Assembly: GCA_963588905.1 (NCBI GenBank)
Contig: CAVAJF010000031.1
Coordinates: forward strand, 1 to 64,000
DNA: 64,000 bases
DNA from: Butyricicoccus_A sp963588905
GTDB taxonomy: Bacteria; Bacillota; Clostridia; Oscillospirales; Butyricicoccaceae
Direction: 5' to 3'
In this document: positions 1 to 7,375 of the stretch, in pieces
Position numbering within the stretch: position 1 is the first letter of the stretch
How the letters are laid out: every line of letters starts with the position of its first letter
Notes under the pieces: generated by a model
The model's input: the letters and a program-made list of their open reading frames with translations, nothing else
Told to the model about the DNA's origin: nothing
Databases searched by the model: none
Translations under genes and position numbers: made by a program

Positions 1-55
1 ACAGATTGAGATGCAGCTTGCGCAGGGACTCAATATACTGTTCTTTGGTCATCAT
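1..55 (-). CDS. HpaB / 4-hydroxybutyryl-CoA dehydratase-family enzyme, N-terminus only
   Basis: Only the first 18 codons are inside the window; the gene continues off the left edge. They read MMTKEQYIESLRKLHLNL. From memory this resembles the N-terminus of the 4-hydroxyphenylacetate 3-hydroxylase (HpaB) superfamily, especially the 4-hydroxybutyryl-CoA dehydratase/vinylacetyl-CoA isomerase (AbfD) branch, whose members begin with a TxEQYIESLRKL-type segment. An AGAGG ribosome binding site at 65-69 lies 9 bases before the first ATG, and a second ATG follows directly. It is the fourth same-strand gene after the GRE, activase and AraC regulator, so it may belong to the same pathway. The AbfD branch contains flavin/[4Fe-4S] enzymes, but 18 residues cannot separate it from a flavin monooxygenase branch. 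Confidence 0.5.
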   Translation of the reverse strand, partial: MMTKEQYIESLRKLHLNL

Positions 56-115
56 GGGTATCATCCTCTTTCTTTGCAAATATCATATAATCATAAATTG
101 ACTATATTTTCTGTA

Positions 116-838
116 TTATACAACACTGACCGTCTTCTTAAAACATGGACACTCGCGGTATGCCTTTGGCGTCATACCAGTGACATTGTGAAAGGCTCGT
201 GTAAATGTCGAATTGCTGCTGTATCCTACCATAACAGCAATTTCCATCACGCTGAAATTGGTCGTCACAAGCAGCTCCTTTGCCCGCTGAATGCGCGTAT
301 TGCGCAGATAAAAGCTCGGAGAAAGTCCTGTCTGCTGCTTAAACCAATCGCAATAATAGGTCACGTTGTAGTTTTCAATCTTAGCCAGCTGATCTACCGT
401 AATCGGCAGATGATAATATTCATTGATGTACTGAATAGACGGTGCTGCACAGTTCTCCATCAGCTTGCTATACAAATACTTGTACAAATGCCGAACCGCT
501 GTGCTCTCCGGATTTTGCTCCAGCTCGGCCTGAATCAGCTCCACGAGCTGCACAATCTGTCCGCGCATAGAGATAATGAGCGGATTGGAAATCAAGACAA
601 CTTCTCCGCTGTCCGCCATATCATCGGACAAATTGATCGCCAGCAGCTTGCCATAATAATTGCACTGATGCAGCATTCCCGTCGGGATAAAGCAAAGCTC
701 CTGCGGCGTCACTTCATATTCCATTTTGCCGATGCTGATTTTCATCGGCTCCTGCAGGGGCACAAGGATCTGCGGATACTCGTGCGTGTGTTCTCCCTTG
801 CATTCATAAAATACATGAATATTAACTTTCTGATCCAT
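116..838 (-). CDS. AraC-family transcriptional regulator
   Basis: A 240-aa protein with a cupin-like N-terminal sensor region (residues about 5-100, rich in His and Glu near its start) and a C-terminal AraC double helix-turn-helix (about 135-235). The second HTH carries the family signature: SVMEIAVMVGYSSNSTFTRAF followed by a TGMTPKAYRE-type end. AraC proteins with this layout are usually effector-responsive activators of neighbouring catabolic genes. It lies downstream of the GRE and activase on the same strand, separated from the activase by a 125-bp gap with a long inverted repeat, and upstream of the HpaB-like gene. The likely targets are this GRE operon and/or the HpaB-like gene; the effector is unknown. 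Confidence 0.85.
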   Translation of the reverse strand: MDQKVNIHVFYECKGEHTHEYPQILVPLQEPMKISIGKMEYEVTPQELCFIPTGMLHQCNYYGKLLAINLSDDMADSGEVVLISNPLIISMRGQIVQLVELIQAELEQNPESTAVRHLYKYLYSKLMENCAAPSIQYINEYYHLPITVDQLAKIENYNVTYYCDWFKQQTGLSPSFYLRNTRIQRAKELLVTTNFSVMEIAVMVGYSSNSTFTRAFHNVTGMTPKAYRECPCFKKTVSVV

Positions 839-881
839 TATGCTCCACCATCCTAAATCAAAAAAAGTGTGTGTACAGCCG

Positions 882-957
882 AGATAGACACTGTTCGACT
901 CGCATACTTCGGTTCCGACGCGGCTGCATCTCCCAATGCGTGAACAGTGTCTATATC
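882..957 (-). repeat. Long imperfect inverted repeat between activase and AraC genes
   Basis: A 13-bp perfect arm pair, ATAGACACTGTTC (884-896) and GAACAGTGTCTAT (942-954), encloses a nested CGCAT/ATGCG pair (901-905/936-940). In minus-strand RNA this folds into a long hairpin after the activase stop codon. A run of seven Ts (minus strand) occurs only about 14-20 bases past the stem, so it is not a textbook terminator. It may be a partial terminator or mRNA-stabilising element, or a dyad operator for the AraC gene. Confidence 0.55.
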
Positions 958-963
958 TGCTTA

Positions 964-1752
964 TTAGAAAATGACATTTTCTACATATCGCTCGATAATC
1001 TTTACATAGCCTGCCATCTGATCCGGTGTCGGGCTTTTGATGTCCGGCAGCTGATAGGTTCTGCCCAGCTTATCATAGGTTGCCGTTCCGAGCTTATGAT
1101 ACGGCAGCAGCTGCACATAACTGAGTTTTTTCAGCTTGGTGCAGAACTCGCCGATCTTACATAGCTCTTCTTCCGAGTCATTGAGCCCCGGAATAATCGG
1201 TGTTCTGACAACGAGCTGGAACTTGTCCTCCACCTCATTGGTTGCCAGCAGGTTCTGTTTGATTAACTCATTGTCCACGCCGGTATACTGCTTGTGCAGG
1301 TCATTGGAGAAAAACTTCATATCGACAAACGCCAAATTGACATACGGCAAAATGCTCTTGACCGTCTCCCACGGCGCAAAGAACGACGTCTCAATCGCCG
1401 TGTGCATACATTCTGCGCGGCAGTTCCGAAGAACCGCCCGTGCGAAGTCCGGCTGTGCCAAAATCTCGCCGCCGGATAAGGTAATGCCGCCGGTGGAGAT
1501 AAAGAAGAACAAGGAATCCTTGCGCAGCTCGCGCATCACGTCCTGTACGGTCATGACAGAGCCATACGAATAGGTATCACTCGTCTCAATCTCGAATTTC
1601 TGGCTTTCCGGTGTGGAACACCACTGGCACCGCAATGGGCATCCCTTCAAAAACAATACGGTACGAAGTCCCGGGCCGTCATGAACGGACGACCGCTCAA
1701 TACGCAGCACGGTGCCTTTTCTATCTGCATCGTAAATGGTTGGAACGCTCAT
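964..1752 (-). CDS. Glycyl radical enzyme activating enzyme (radical SAM)
   Basis: A 262-aa radical-SAM protein that would install the glycyl radical on the adjacent GRE by S-adenosylmethionine cleavage. The CxxxCxxC cluster motif is C38-C42-C45 in GCPLRCQWC, preceded by the activase signature SSVHDGPGLRTVLFLKGC; GGITLSGGE follows at about residue 90. The protein goes straight from the cluster motif into the TIM-barrel part and lacks the extra ferredoxin-like domain with two [4Fe-4S] clusters found in activases of many dehydratase- and decarboxylase-type GREs. In that respect it is like the pyruvate formate-lyase activase. The start is fixed by AAGGAGG upstream of the ATG. It follows the GRE stop by 47 bases and should be co-transcribed with it. 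Confidence 0.93.
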   Translation of the reverse strand: MSVPTIYDADRKGTVLRIERSSVHDGPGLRTVLFLKGCPLRCQWCSTPESQKFEIETSDTYSYGSVMTVQDVMRELRKDSLFFFISTGGITLSGGEILAQPDFARAVLRNCRAECMHTAIETSFFAPWETVKSILPYVNLAFVDMKFFSNDLHKQYTGVDNELIKQNLLATNEVEDKFQLVVRTPIIPGLNDSEEELCKIGEFCTKLKKLSYVQLLPYHKLGTATYDKLGRTYQLPDIKSPTPDQMAGYVKIIERYVENVIF

Positions 1753-1799
1753 TGCGTGTGCCTCCTTGTGGTTTTTTCTCTAACTTGTTTTATGCGTGC

Positions 1800-4196
1800 T
1801 TAGCAGCCACAGCCGCCAGCCCAGTTATTGATCTCGGTACGACCGATAATTTCGTCCTGTGTCTCCTTGGACAGCTCAACGAAGAATGCCGTGTAGCCTG
1901 CTACGCGGATGAGCAGATCTCTGTGCTCCTTCGGATGTACCTGTGCGTCTACCAGCGTGTCGCGGTCAACGCAGTTGATCTGTGCGTGATAGACATCCAA
2001 CATGCTCATGGTCTTAATCATGTTCATGCCGTGTGCAATGCCGTTTTCGCCCTTGAGCATTTCCGGCTCAAACTTCATGTTGAGCTGTGTGCCCTGCGTA
2101 TAGCGTGCGTGCGGAATGCGGGAAACCGACTTGAGCAGTGCGGTCGGGCCATTGACGTCCGTGCCGCCGGTTGCGCCGATACCATCTGTCAACGGGGTCT
2201 TTGCATTTCTGCCGGACGGCAGAGCGCCTACCCACTGACCAATCGGTGTATTGCCGGATACCGGCAGCATACCGCAGGTCATCTTGCCAAAGGCGGTTTC
2301 ATAGGTCTCAAACTGATCGACAACGTGAGAGAAGATCTCGCCGACACAGAAGTCTGCGCGCTCATCGTCGTTGCCGTACTTCGGTGCATCGAGGCACATT
2401 TTCTGAATATCTTCATATTCAACGAAGTCAGCGTCCAGAGCCTTGACCAGCTCATCCATCGTGCACTTCTTTTCATCGTATACCAGATACTTGACAGCAG
2501 CTACAGAGTTGACAATATCTGCCTGACCTACTGTGATAACGCCGCCGCCAACGGAATACTTGGCGCCGCCCGGCTGGCTGTAGTCCTTGCCAGCTTCCAT
2601 GGTGTGCGGGAAGCCCATGGACAGAACCGGAACCGGACGATAGTTCATGGACAGATAATCAAGCAGCTGGTTGCCGGAGGTGATAACGTCTACTGCATAA
2701 TCAATGTGCTTCATGACTGCCTGGAAGAAGTCATCAAAAGTCTTGAATTCACGCGGATCGCCGGTGTGAACGGATACCTGCTCGCCGGTGATGCGGCTCT
2801 TGCCGTCATTGAGTGCGAACTCTACCATAGCGCCCATGTTGATGTCGGCAATATCAGTGTACTCCTTGAGCTTGCCGGATACGTTAGTCTCTACGCAGCC
2901 GCACGGGTTCCAGTCCCAAGCCTCGGAGAGCGGAATGCCCTTGTTCAGAATCATGCGGATACCTACATCGTTGGAGTAAATCGCCGGCATGGTCAGACCC
3001 ATCGAGATGGATTCTACTGCCTTGTGCAGCAGCGCATCCGGATTCTTTGCCATGCTGTAAGTGACAGCGAGGTTCGGCTCCTTGAACTTAACGTCCATCG
3101 TTGCCTGAATCATCATGTAAGACAGCTCGTTGGTTGCGTCATCGCCGTACTCGTTGATGCCGCCGCAGCTGGTCTGTACGGTGATGCAGTAGCCTGCTGC
3201 ATACTGTGCGGTTACTTCGTCCTGGAACAGGGACATTTCTGCGATCTTAATCCACAGGCAGTCGAACAGCTCCTGTGCGTCATCGTCCGTGATGATGCCA
3301 GCTTCCTTATCTGCCTTGTAGTACGGATAGAAGTACTGATCCAGACGGCCGATGTTATACGAAGATGCATTCTGCTCCATGAAACATGCATATTCATACG
3401 TCAGCAGGGACTGCATTGCCTCATACAGGTTGCGTGCCGGGAACTCCGGAACATGGCGGTTTACTTCTGCAATCTTGAGCAGTTCTGCCTTGCGCTTCTC
3501 ATCGGTGCAGGAAGCGGCCTGCTGTTCCGCCAGATCCGCGTGACGGTGTGCCAGATGAATGACCGCATCCGCTGCGATGATTTCCGAACGATAGAAGAAG
3601 CTCTTTTCCAGATCGCCCGGTACCGAATCGTCCAGAGCTGCGAGCTTTTCCTTTGCCTCGTCGCGAATTGCGCCAATGCCCTTGTTCAGAATCATGCGCC
3701 AATCCACGGTGGTCTCGCCGTAGCCGCGAACAGCCTTGCGGTCAATAAAGATCGCGCCGTTGTCCTTCATGGTCTGCATGTCCTTCGGCGTCATCTTCTT
3801 CCAGCGGTCGAGCAGACACTTGTTGGTCCAATAATCCTTGACCTCTTCGGTGTAGATCTTCTTGCCTTCCTCGCTCAGATAGAACGGGTCAAACTTACGG
3901 GTAGAGATGGTGTCCAGCTCGTCCGCAATGATGCCTGCGGAGCTGTCTGCACACAGGATGCCGGCACGCGGCTTGAAGCCTACGCCGCCAACGAGAAGCT
4001 CATTGTCCTGAATATATACGTTTTTCTTTTCACAGATGTGGCGGTAGCCGATTGCCTTCTGAATGATCCACGGCTCGCCTTCCGATTCCTTAAAGCCTTC
4101 GGTCAGATACTTGGCATTGTACACGTCCATGTCAACGCGGGTTGCCAGATACTGCTGACGCAGTGCTTCGATTCTCTTCATGTATTCCTTAGCCAT
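1800..4196 (-). CDS. Glycyl radical enzyme of the PFL2/dehydratase-lyase group, substrate unassigned
   Basis: A 798-aa oxygen-sensitive radical enzyme. The glycyl radical site is G767 in the C-terminal motif RVAGYTAFFVEL, followed by QDEIIGRTE. The thiyl-radical site is C434 in NPCGCVETNVSGK, with E436 giving the Cys-x-Glu pair typical of GRE dehydratases, C-N/C-S lyases and decarboxylases; pyruvate formate-lyase itself has adjacent cysteines instead. A second conserved stretch, HTMEAGKDYSQPGGAKYS, is at 531-548. An additional cysteine (C432) lies two residues before the catalytic one, and the protein ends in a Cys/Gly tail (GGCGC). The start at 4196 has AAGGAGGAACT upstream and gives the usual family length. 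A near-consensus sigma-54 promoter lies 64-79 bases upstream. Neighbours (activase, AraC, HpaB-like enzyme) mark a catabolic operon, but I cannot name the substrate from the residues. Confidence 0.93.
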   Translation of the reverse strand: MAKEYMKRIEALRQQYLATRVDMDVYNAKYLTEGFKESEGEPWIIQKAIGYRHICEKKNVYIQDNELLVGGVGFKPRAGILCADSSAGIIADELDTISTRKFDPFYLSEEGKKIYTEEVKDYWTNKCLLDRWKKMTPKDMQTMKDNGAIFIDRKAVRGYGETTVDWRMILNKGIGAIRDEAKEKLAALDDSVPGDLEKSFFYRSEIIAADAVIHLAHRHADLAEQQAASCTDEKRKAELLKIAEVNRHVPEFPARNLYEAMQSLLTYEYACFMEQNASSYNIGRLDQYFYPYYKADKEAGIITDDDAQELFDCLWIKIAEMSLFQDEVTAQYAAGYCITVQTSCGGINEYGDDATNELSYMMIQATMDVKFKEPNLAVTYSMAKNPDALLHKAVESISMGLTMPAIYSNDVGIRMILNKGIPLSEAWDWNPCGCVETNVSGKLKEYTDIADINMGAMVEFALNDGKSRITGEQVSVHTGDPREFKTFDDFFQAVMKHIDYAVDVITSGNQLLDYLSMNYRPVPVLSMGFPHTMEAGKDYSQPGGAKYSVGGGVITVGQADIVNSVAAVKYLVYDEKKCTMDELVKALDADFVEYEDIQKMCLDAPKYGNDDERADFCVGEIFSHVVDQFETYETAFGKMTCGMLPVSGNTPIGQWVGALPSGRNAKTPLTDGIGATGGTDVNGPTALLKSVSRIPHARYTQGTQLNMKFEPEMLKGENGIAHGMNMIKTMSMLDVYHAQINCVDRDTLVDAQVHPKEHRDLLIRVAGYTAFFVELSKETQDEIIGRTEINNWAGGCGC

Positions 4197-4259
4197 AAAA
4201 AGTTCCTCCTTCGATTTTCTTCTCTGCTTTTCTTTGTCGTATCTCTTTACTGATATACA

Positions 4260-4275
4260 TGCAAATCCCATGCCA
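4260..4275 (-). promoter_or_regulatory. Sigma-54 (-24/-12) promoter of the glycyl radical enzyme operon
   Basis: The minus strand reads TGGCATGGGATTTGCA. Against the RpoN consensus TGGCACG-N4-TTGCW only one defined base differs, and the GG and GC doublets are separated by exactly 10 bases. Transcription would start near 4250, leaving about a 54-base leader with a strong ribosome binding site. rpoN and a sigma-54 activator are both encoded at 11.7-14.9 kb. Confidence 0.8.
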
Positions 4276-4354
4276 ATTCGAGAAATTGCACACAAAAACC
4301 TGATTTTTCGTGATTTTCTCCAAGAAAACGCATTGGTTTTTATGCAACTTCACC

Positions 4355-4372
4355 GCAAAATCTCGTTTTTGC
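4355..4372. promoter_or_regulatory. Putative enhancer dyad upstream of the sigma-54 promoter
   Basis: GCAAAA-N6-TTTTGC, an 18-bp dyad centred about 110 bases upstream of the predicted sigma-54 start, a usual distance for an activator-binding site. Related GCAAAA/TTTTGC elements recur at 4552-4565 (GCAAAATATTTTGC, a perfect 14-bp palindrome) and TGCAA-N6-TTGCA at 4572-4587. Spacing differs between copies, so a single binding protein is not proven. Confidence 0.4.
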
Positions 4373-4587
4373 AGGAATTCTCTATGAAATCTCTCCAATT
4401 GGCAGACACATGGATTTTGCAGGTTCTCATATCAATTGTTCAAAATTCCGCCGCTGAATTTATGGAATCTGACGACAAATCTTCTATTTTTTGTATAAAA
4501 TAACCAACTTTCGGCAAAACTTCTCAGCACTTTACCCGCAAAATTTCATCCGCAAAATATTTTGCATACCATGCAAGTTTTTTTGCA

Positions 4588-4829
4588 CACAGTATCCTTC
4601 GTCATTTTCCGCCGCCGCTCTCCGCCAGAAAAGTATCTGCGGAATGCAAAGGGTGTTACATTCCGCAGGGTACTTGAGATAGGTGGTTTTAAATTAAGAA
4701 CGATACCATGGCAGCAAACCCGCCGATGTGCTTGCCAAATATCAAGTTTGGTTTCAATTGATGCGTTACGAACAAAATTTGTTTAAGATAAAGTATCTTT
4801 GGTTTTGATGAAAGTTGGTTTGTTTTACA
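4588..4829. other. AT-rich intergenic stretch without recognisable gene
   Basis: This is the remainder of the 695-bp gap between the GRE and the opine dehydrogenase-like gene. I find no credible reading frame with a ribosome binding site. One small dyad, AACAAA-A-TTTGTT, lies near 4770-4785. The stretch could hold further activator-binding sites for the GRE promoter. Confidence 0.4.
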
Positions 4830-4861
4830 GGTATCCGGACAGCGCACGCTGTCCGGATACC
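4830..4861 (-). terminator. Strong hairpin after the opine dehydrogenase-like gene
   Basis: GGTATCCGGACAGC pairs perfectly with GCTGTCCGGATACC around a 4-base loop, starting 31 bases after the stop codon at 4892. Neither strand has a U-tract directly after it, so termination may be inefficient; the hairpin could instead protect the mRNA 3' end. Confidence 0.55.
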
Positions 4862-4891
4862 AAAATTCCTATGCAGAGAATCGACCGTCGA

Positions 4892-6160
4892 TTATGCCTT
4901 CGGGGTGTAAGTGCCCTCGCGCAGGTAAGCCTGCAGCTGGTCGTGGGTCATATGGTCGATGTCGAGGTACTCCAGCGTCCACTTGGAATCGCCAGCCAGA
5001 TCGCGCTTGAGCATGGTGGATGCCAGCAGGATCATGGAGTCGATGATCGGAGTCGGAACGTCGTACTTCTTGCCGAGCTGGCTCATCAGGTAGCAGCCAA
5101 CCGGAACGTCCTCGGTGATGTAACGGTTCTCCAGATCGAACGGACCGTCGCCCCAGAAGTTCTGGTAGTTCTCTTCGTACGGTACTGCGAAGTCCGGACC
5201 CATGTATTCCTTGCCGTACATGGTGGTACGGGAGAAGAAGTCCTCATAGTTTACGGTGCACAGGCCAACTTCCATAGCCTTAGCCAGTGCCTTCTCTTCC
5301 TCCCAGAACTTAGCCTGAACCTCAGCGATTGCCGGGCAAGCGCCGAATGCGTACAGGGAGTAGTTTGCCTTGTTCTGACCCAGAACGGTGTCAAAGTTCT
5401 GCATGGTGGAAACTGCCAGGATGGTGCCCGGAACGTGGATAACCGGGTTTACGTTGGACAGGTTGATGTCGAGTACGGTGTTGCCTTCTACGAAGCCGTG
5501 GTGGAACTCTTCACCCTTCTTGGAGATGGTAACTTCGCCCTCAGCGTCGATGATTGCACCGAATGCCGGGATGTAGTAAGCGGAAGCCATGAATCTGTCG
5601 TTGTCCTTCATCGGCAGAGCGCAGCCACGGATGGTGGTGATACGGTCCTCTACCTTGCATTCGTTGGTGACAACGCCACCGCGGCGTACCACGCGGATGC
5701 CGTACGGAGCAGTGTACCATGCGCCGACAACAACGTCCTTGGTGCAGCCCATCTCACGCATCAGCTTGCGGAATACGAAGGTGCCACAGTTATCCGGCAG
5801 GATGTGAATGACCTGACCGTCTTCCAGCAACGGAATCAGCTCACGGAAAATTGCCTCATGGCCCAGAGCTACAGCAGCAACGATGATGATGCCTGCGCCC
5901 TTGACAGCCTTTGCCAGATCGTCGGTAGCCAGAGCAACGTGTGCGATGCCTCTGCGCTGATAACCGAAGAAGCTGAACTGGTTGCCGCTCAGGGTGATAC
6001 CGGTCTTTTCAATGTTGAGGAAATTGGTCTTAGCAAATCTCGGCTGATCCCACAGGCGAACTTCCTTGCCAGCCAGTGCACAGTCAGCAGCCATCGTCTT
6101 GCCTACAGCGCCGCCGCCCAGAACCGCGATCGGCATGTCCTTCAGATAACTCATATCCAT
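4892..6160 (-). CDS. NAD(P)-dependent octopine/nopaline (opine) dehydrogenase-family protein
   Basis: A 422-aa protein with an N-terminal Rossmann fold (IAVLGGGAVGKTMAADCALAG, glycine-rich loop at 15-20, then a Glu/Arg-Leu-Trp-Asp strand) and a C-terminal helical domain of the octopine/nopaline dehydrogenase type. Family members reductively condense an amino acid with a 2-oxo acid, or act in reverse on N-(carboxyalkyl) amino acids; related proteins act on other 2-oxo/2-hydroxy substrates. The start at 6160 is set by AAGGAGGAACTAACA before the ATG. It is monocistronic: its own sigma-A promoter is at 6276-6304 and a hairpin follows the stop. Two copies of the TGACY-N3-RGTCA palindrome overlap the promoter, so it probably shares a regulator with the pyruvate:ferredoxin oxidoreductase gene. 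The true substrate is unknown. Confidence 0.82.
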   Translation of the reverse strand: MDMSYLKDMPIAVLGGGAVGKTMAADCALAGKEVRLWDQPRFAKTNFLNIEKTGITLSGNQFSFFGYQRRGIAHVALATDDLAKAVKGAGIIIVAAVALGHEAIFRELIPLLEDGQVIHILPDNCGTFVFRKLMREMGCTKDVVVGAWYTAPYGIRVVRRGGVVTNECKVEDRITTIRGCALPMKDNDRFMASAYYIPAFGAIIDAEGEVTISKKGEEFHHGFVEGNTVLDINLSNVNPVIHVPGTILAVSTMQNFDTVLGQNKANYSLYAFGACPAIAEVQAKFWEEEKALAKAMEVGLCTVNYEDFFSRTTMYGKEYMGPDFAVPYEENYQNFWGDGPFDLENRYITEDVPVGCYLMSQLGKKYDVPTPIIDSMILLASTMLKRDLAGDSKWTLEYLDIDHMTHDQLQAYLREGTYTPKA

Positions 6161-6249
6161 TGTTAGTTCCTCCTTCAAATTGCAGCCGGATGTTCCGGCC
6201 TCTCTACAACAATACAATGTTTGCAATGATCGGGTGCGCTCTCTTTCGT

Positions 6250-6276
6250 TGACCCTTGGTCATTGACCTGAGGTCA
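6250..6276. promoter_or_regulatory. Tandem palindromic operators of the opine dehydrogenase-like gene
   Basis: Two 13-bp palindromes, TGACCCTTGGTCA (6250-6262) and TGACCTGAGGTCA (6264-6276), separated by one base (14-bp centre spacing). They run from the -10 box across the expected transcription start of the minus-strand promoter, a repressor position. The same TGACY-N3-RGTCA pattern recurs twice at the pyruvate:ferredoxin oxidoreductase promoter. Confidence 0.75.
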
Positions 6277-6304
6277 TTATACTTTCCAACCCGCCAATTG
6301 TAAA
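6276..6304 (-). promoter_or_regulatory. Sigma-A promoter of the opine dehydrogenase-like gene
   Basis: TTTACA (6304-6299), 17-base spacer, TATAAT (6281-6276). The -10 box abuts and shares one base with the tandem operators, giving a start near 6269 inside them. Confidence 0.8.
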
Positions 6305-6393
6305 GAGGTAAATTCCCACAAAAAAAGCCAAACTTTCTTGTGCATATCAACAAACACGTTTGAAATAATTCCGCATTTCCCGTAAAAAGCACC

Positions 6394-6440
6394 AAAAAGC
6401 AGCCTTCCAACACGGATTTTGGTTCCGTATCGGAAGGCTG
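6394..6440 (-). terminator. Terminator of the tetR-family gene
   Basis: CAGCCTTCC and GGAAGGCTG arms (6400-6408/6432-6440) with an inner ACGG/CCGT pair, followed on the minus strand by TTTTT. It starts 17 bases after the stop codon at 6457. Confidence 0.85.
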
Positions 6441-6456
6441 TTCCATTTCTCAGGTA

Positions 6457-7119
6457 TTATTTGCCGTTTGCGTCGCACACCATGCCCTTGGCGGTAATGC
6501 GGATGGCATTGACCATCATTTCGGCAAGACTGCGGTCTCTGTCATCGAAGCACCAGAGCACTTCAATGCCGATCATGGTGGACAGCAGAATCTTGACATA
6601 GCTGTCGCTGTCGGTCTCTTTATCCAGCACGCCCTCTTGCTTTCCGTGCTCGACGATCTGATACAGACATTTGTACAGCTCCCGGTCTTTGTTGTAAAAC
6701 AGATTTTCATCTGTGTTGAAGTAATTGGAGATAATCGCGCGGATGATGCCCTTGCCGCGCTTCTCGTACTCTTCGTAACAGCATCCCACAAAGCATGGAA
6801 GTGTATCCAAAAAGCTGCGGTTTTGTACCTTCTGGTACGCCTCCTTGTACAGCTTGTCCGAGCGCTCAAACGTATAGAACACCAACGCTTCCTTGGACTC
6901 AAAGTGCGTGTAGAACGAGCCCTTTGCCACATTGGCCGCCGTTGTGATGTCCTCAATATTGACGTTGTTAAAGCCTTTTTTGTTGATTTCTTCTATTGCT
7001 GCTTTGTAAATCTTGTTTTTGGTCTCCATGGCCTGCAGCTGTCGCTTGGTCGGCTTTACCGCAACGGTCTTTGCTGCGCGCACAGACTTCTTTTTCCCCG
7101 TTTCCGCGTTGCCTTTCAA
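6457..7119 (-). CDS. TetR/AcrR-family transcriptional regulator
   Basis: A 220-aa protein with a 30-residue basic extension, a TetR DNA-binding domain at about 35-80 (KIYKAAIEEINKKGFNN, then NVAKGSFYTHFESKEAL, the recognition-helix signature) and a helical ligand/dimer domain. It is divergent from the pyruvate:ferredoxin oxidoreductase gene and points toward the opine dehydrogenase-like gene. Palindromes of one type (TGACY-N3-RGTCA) sit at both neighbouring promoters, and a different 11-bp palindrome (TGGTA-T-TACCA) sits on its own promoter. TetR proteins normally repress such nearby targets until a small ligand binds; which of the two palindromes it recognises cannot be read from the sequence. 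Confidence 0.92.
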   Translation of the reverse strand: MKGNAETGKKKSVRAAKTVAVKPTKRQLQAMETKNKIYKAAIEEINKKGFNNVNIEDITTAANVAKGSFYTHFESKEALVFYTFERSDKLYKEAYQKVQNRSFLDTLPCFVGCCYEEYEKRGKGIIRAIISNYFNTDENLFYNKDRELYKCLYQIVEHGKQEGVLDKETDSDSYVKILLSTMIGIEVLWCFDDRDRSLAEMMVNAIRITAKGMVCDANGK

Positions 7120-7175
7120 AGCGCATCACCCCTTTTCTTTTTATGCCAAAATGTAACATTTTTATCCGTTTCAAA

Positions 7176-7186
7176 TGGTATTACCA
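7176..7186. promoter_or_regulatory. Palindrome on the tetR promoter
   Basis: TGGTATTACCA, a perfect palindrome around one central base, directly downstream of and touching the -10 box of the tetR promoter. Its position suits autorepression. Confidence 0.55.
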
Positions 7187-7214
7187 ATATACACCCTGTT
7201 CTGCGCGCTGTCAA
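7186..7214 (-). promoter_or_regulatory. Sigma-A promoter of the tetR-family gene
   Basis: TTGACA (7214-7209), 17-base spacer, TATATT (7191-7186). The next 100 bases, up to the divergent promoter at 7318, show no other feature. Confidence 0.75.
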
Positions 7215-7317
7215 CCGGGATTTTTTCGTCCTCTGTTCTCTCCGCGCACAGATTATGCATCTTGCACAACAAAACAAAAAATATTTTGTCTGTTTTAGAG
7301 AAAAGGTGATTTATGCA

Positions 7318-7346
7318 TTGACACAGTGACTGCAAGTCAGTATAAT
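7318..7346 (+). promoter_or_regulatory. Sigma-A promoter of the pyruvate:ferredoxin oxidoreductase gene
   Basis: A perfect consensus pair: TTGACA (7318-7323), 17-base spacer, TATAAT (7341-7346). Such a strong core promoter normally needs a repressor, and an operator-like palindrome occupies its spacer. Confidence 0.88.
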
Positions 7347-7375
7347 TCAGGCAATGAAACGTTGACTAAGAGTCA
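7327..7375. promoter_or_regulatory. Two operators at the pyruvate:ferredoxin oxidoreductase promoter
   Basis: TGACTGCAAGTCA (7327-7339) lies inside the -35/-10 spacer and TGACTAAGAGTCA (7363-7375) just downstream of the start; their centres are 36 bp apart. A half site (AGTCA) follows at 7385-7389. Both match the TGACY-N3-RGTCA pattern found at the opine dehydrogenase-like promoter. Confidence 0.75.

Noticed and set aside
1800..4196. Assignment of the GRE as an arylacetate decarboxylase (p-cresol or skatole formation) because indolepyruvate oxidoreductase and aryl-CoA ligases lie in the window
   Set aside because: The decarboxylases I know are longer and their activases have extra ferredoxin-like clusters; this 798-aa enzyme has a small activase, and the ior genes are 22 kb away in a different unit. 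Proximity alone is not enough.
1611..4253. A very long open frame on the strand opposite the glycyl radical enzyme
   Set aside because: It mirrors the true gene's codon bias, has no ribosome binding site at a sensible start, and its translation shows no domain, while the opposite strand encodes a complete conserved enzyme. The same applies to long frames opposite rpoB, rpoC, fusA and nifJ.
4538..4551. A second possible -24/-12 promoter upstream of the GRE
   Set aside because: The -12 half (TTTTGC) is good, but the -24 half reads CGGATG, and it is about 340 bases from the start codon, while a far better match lies at 4260-4275.
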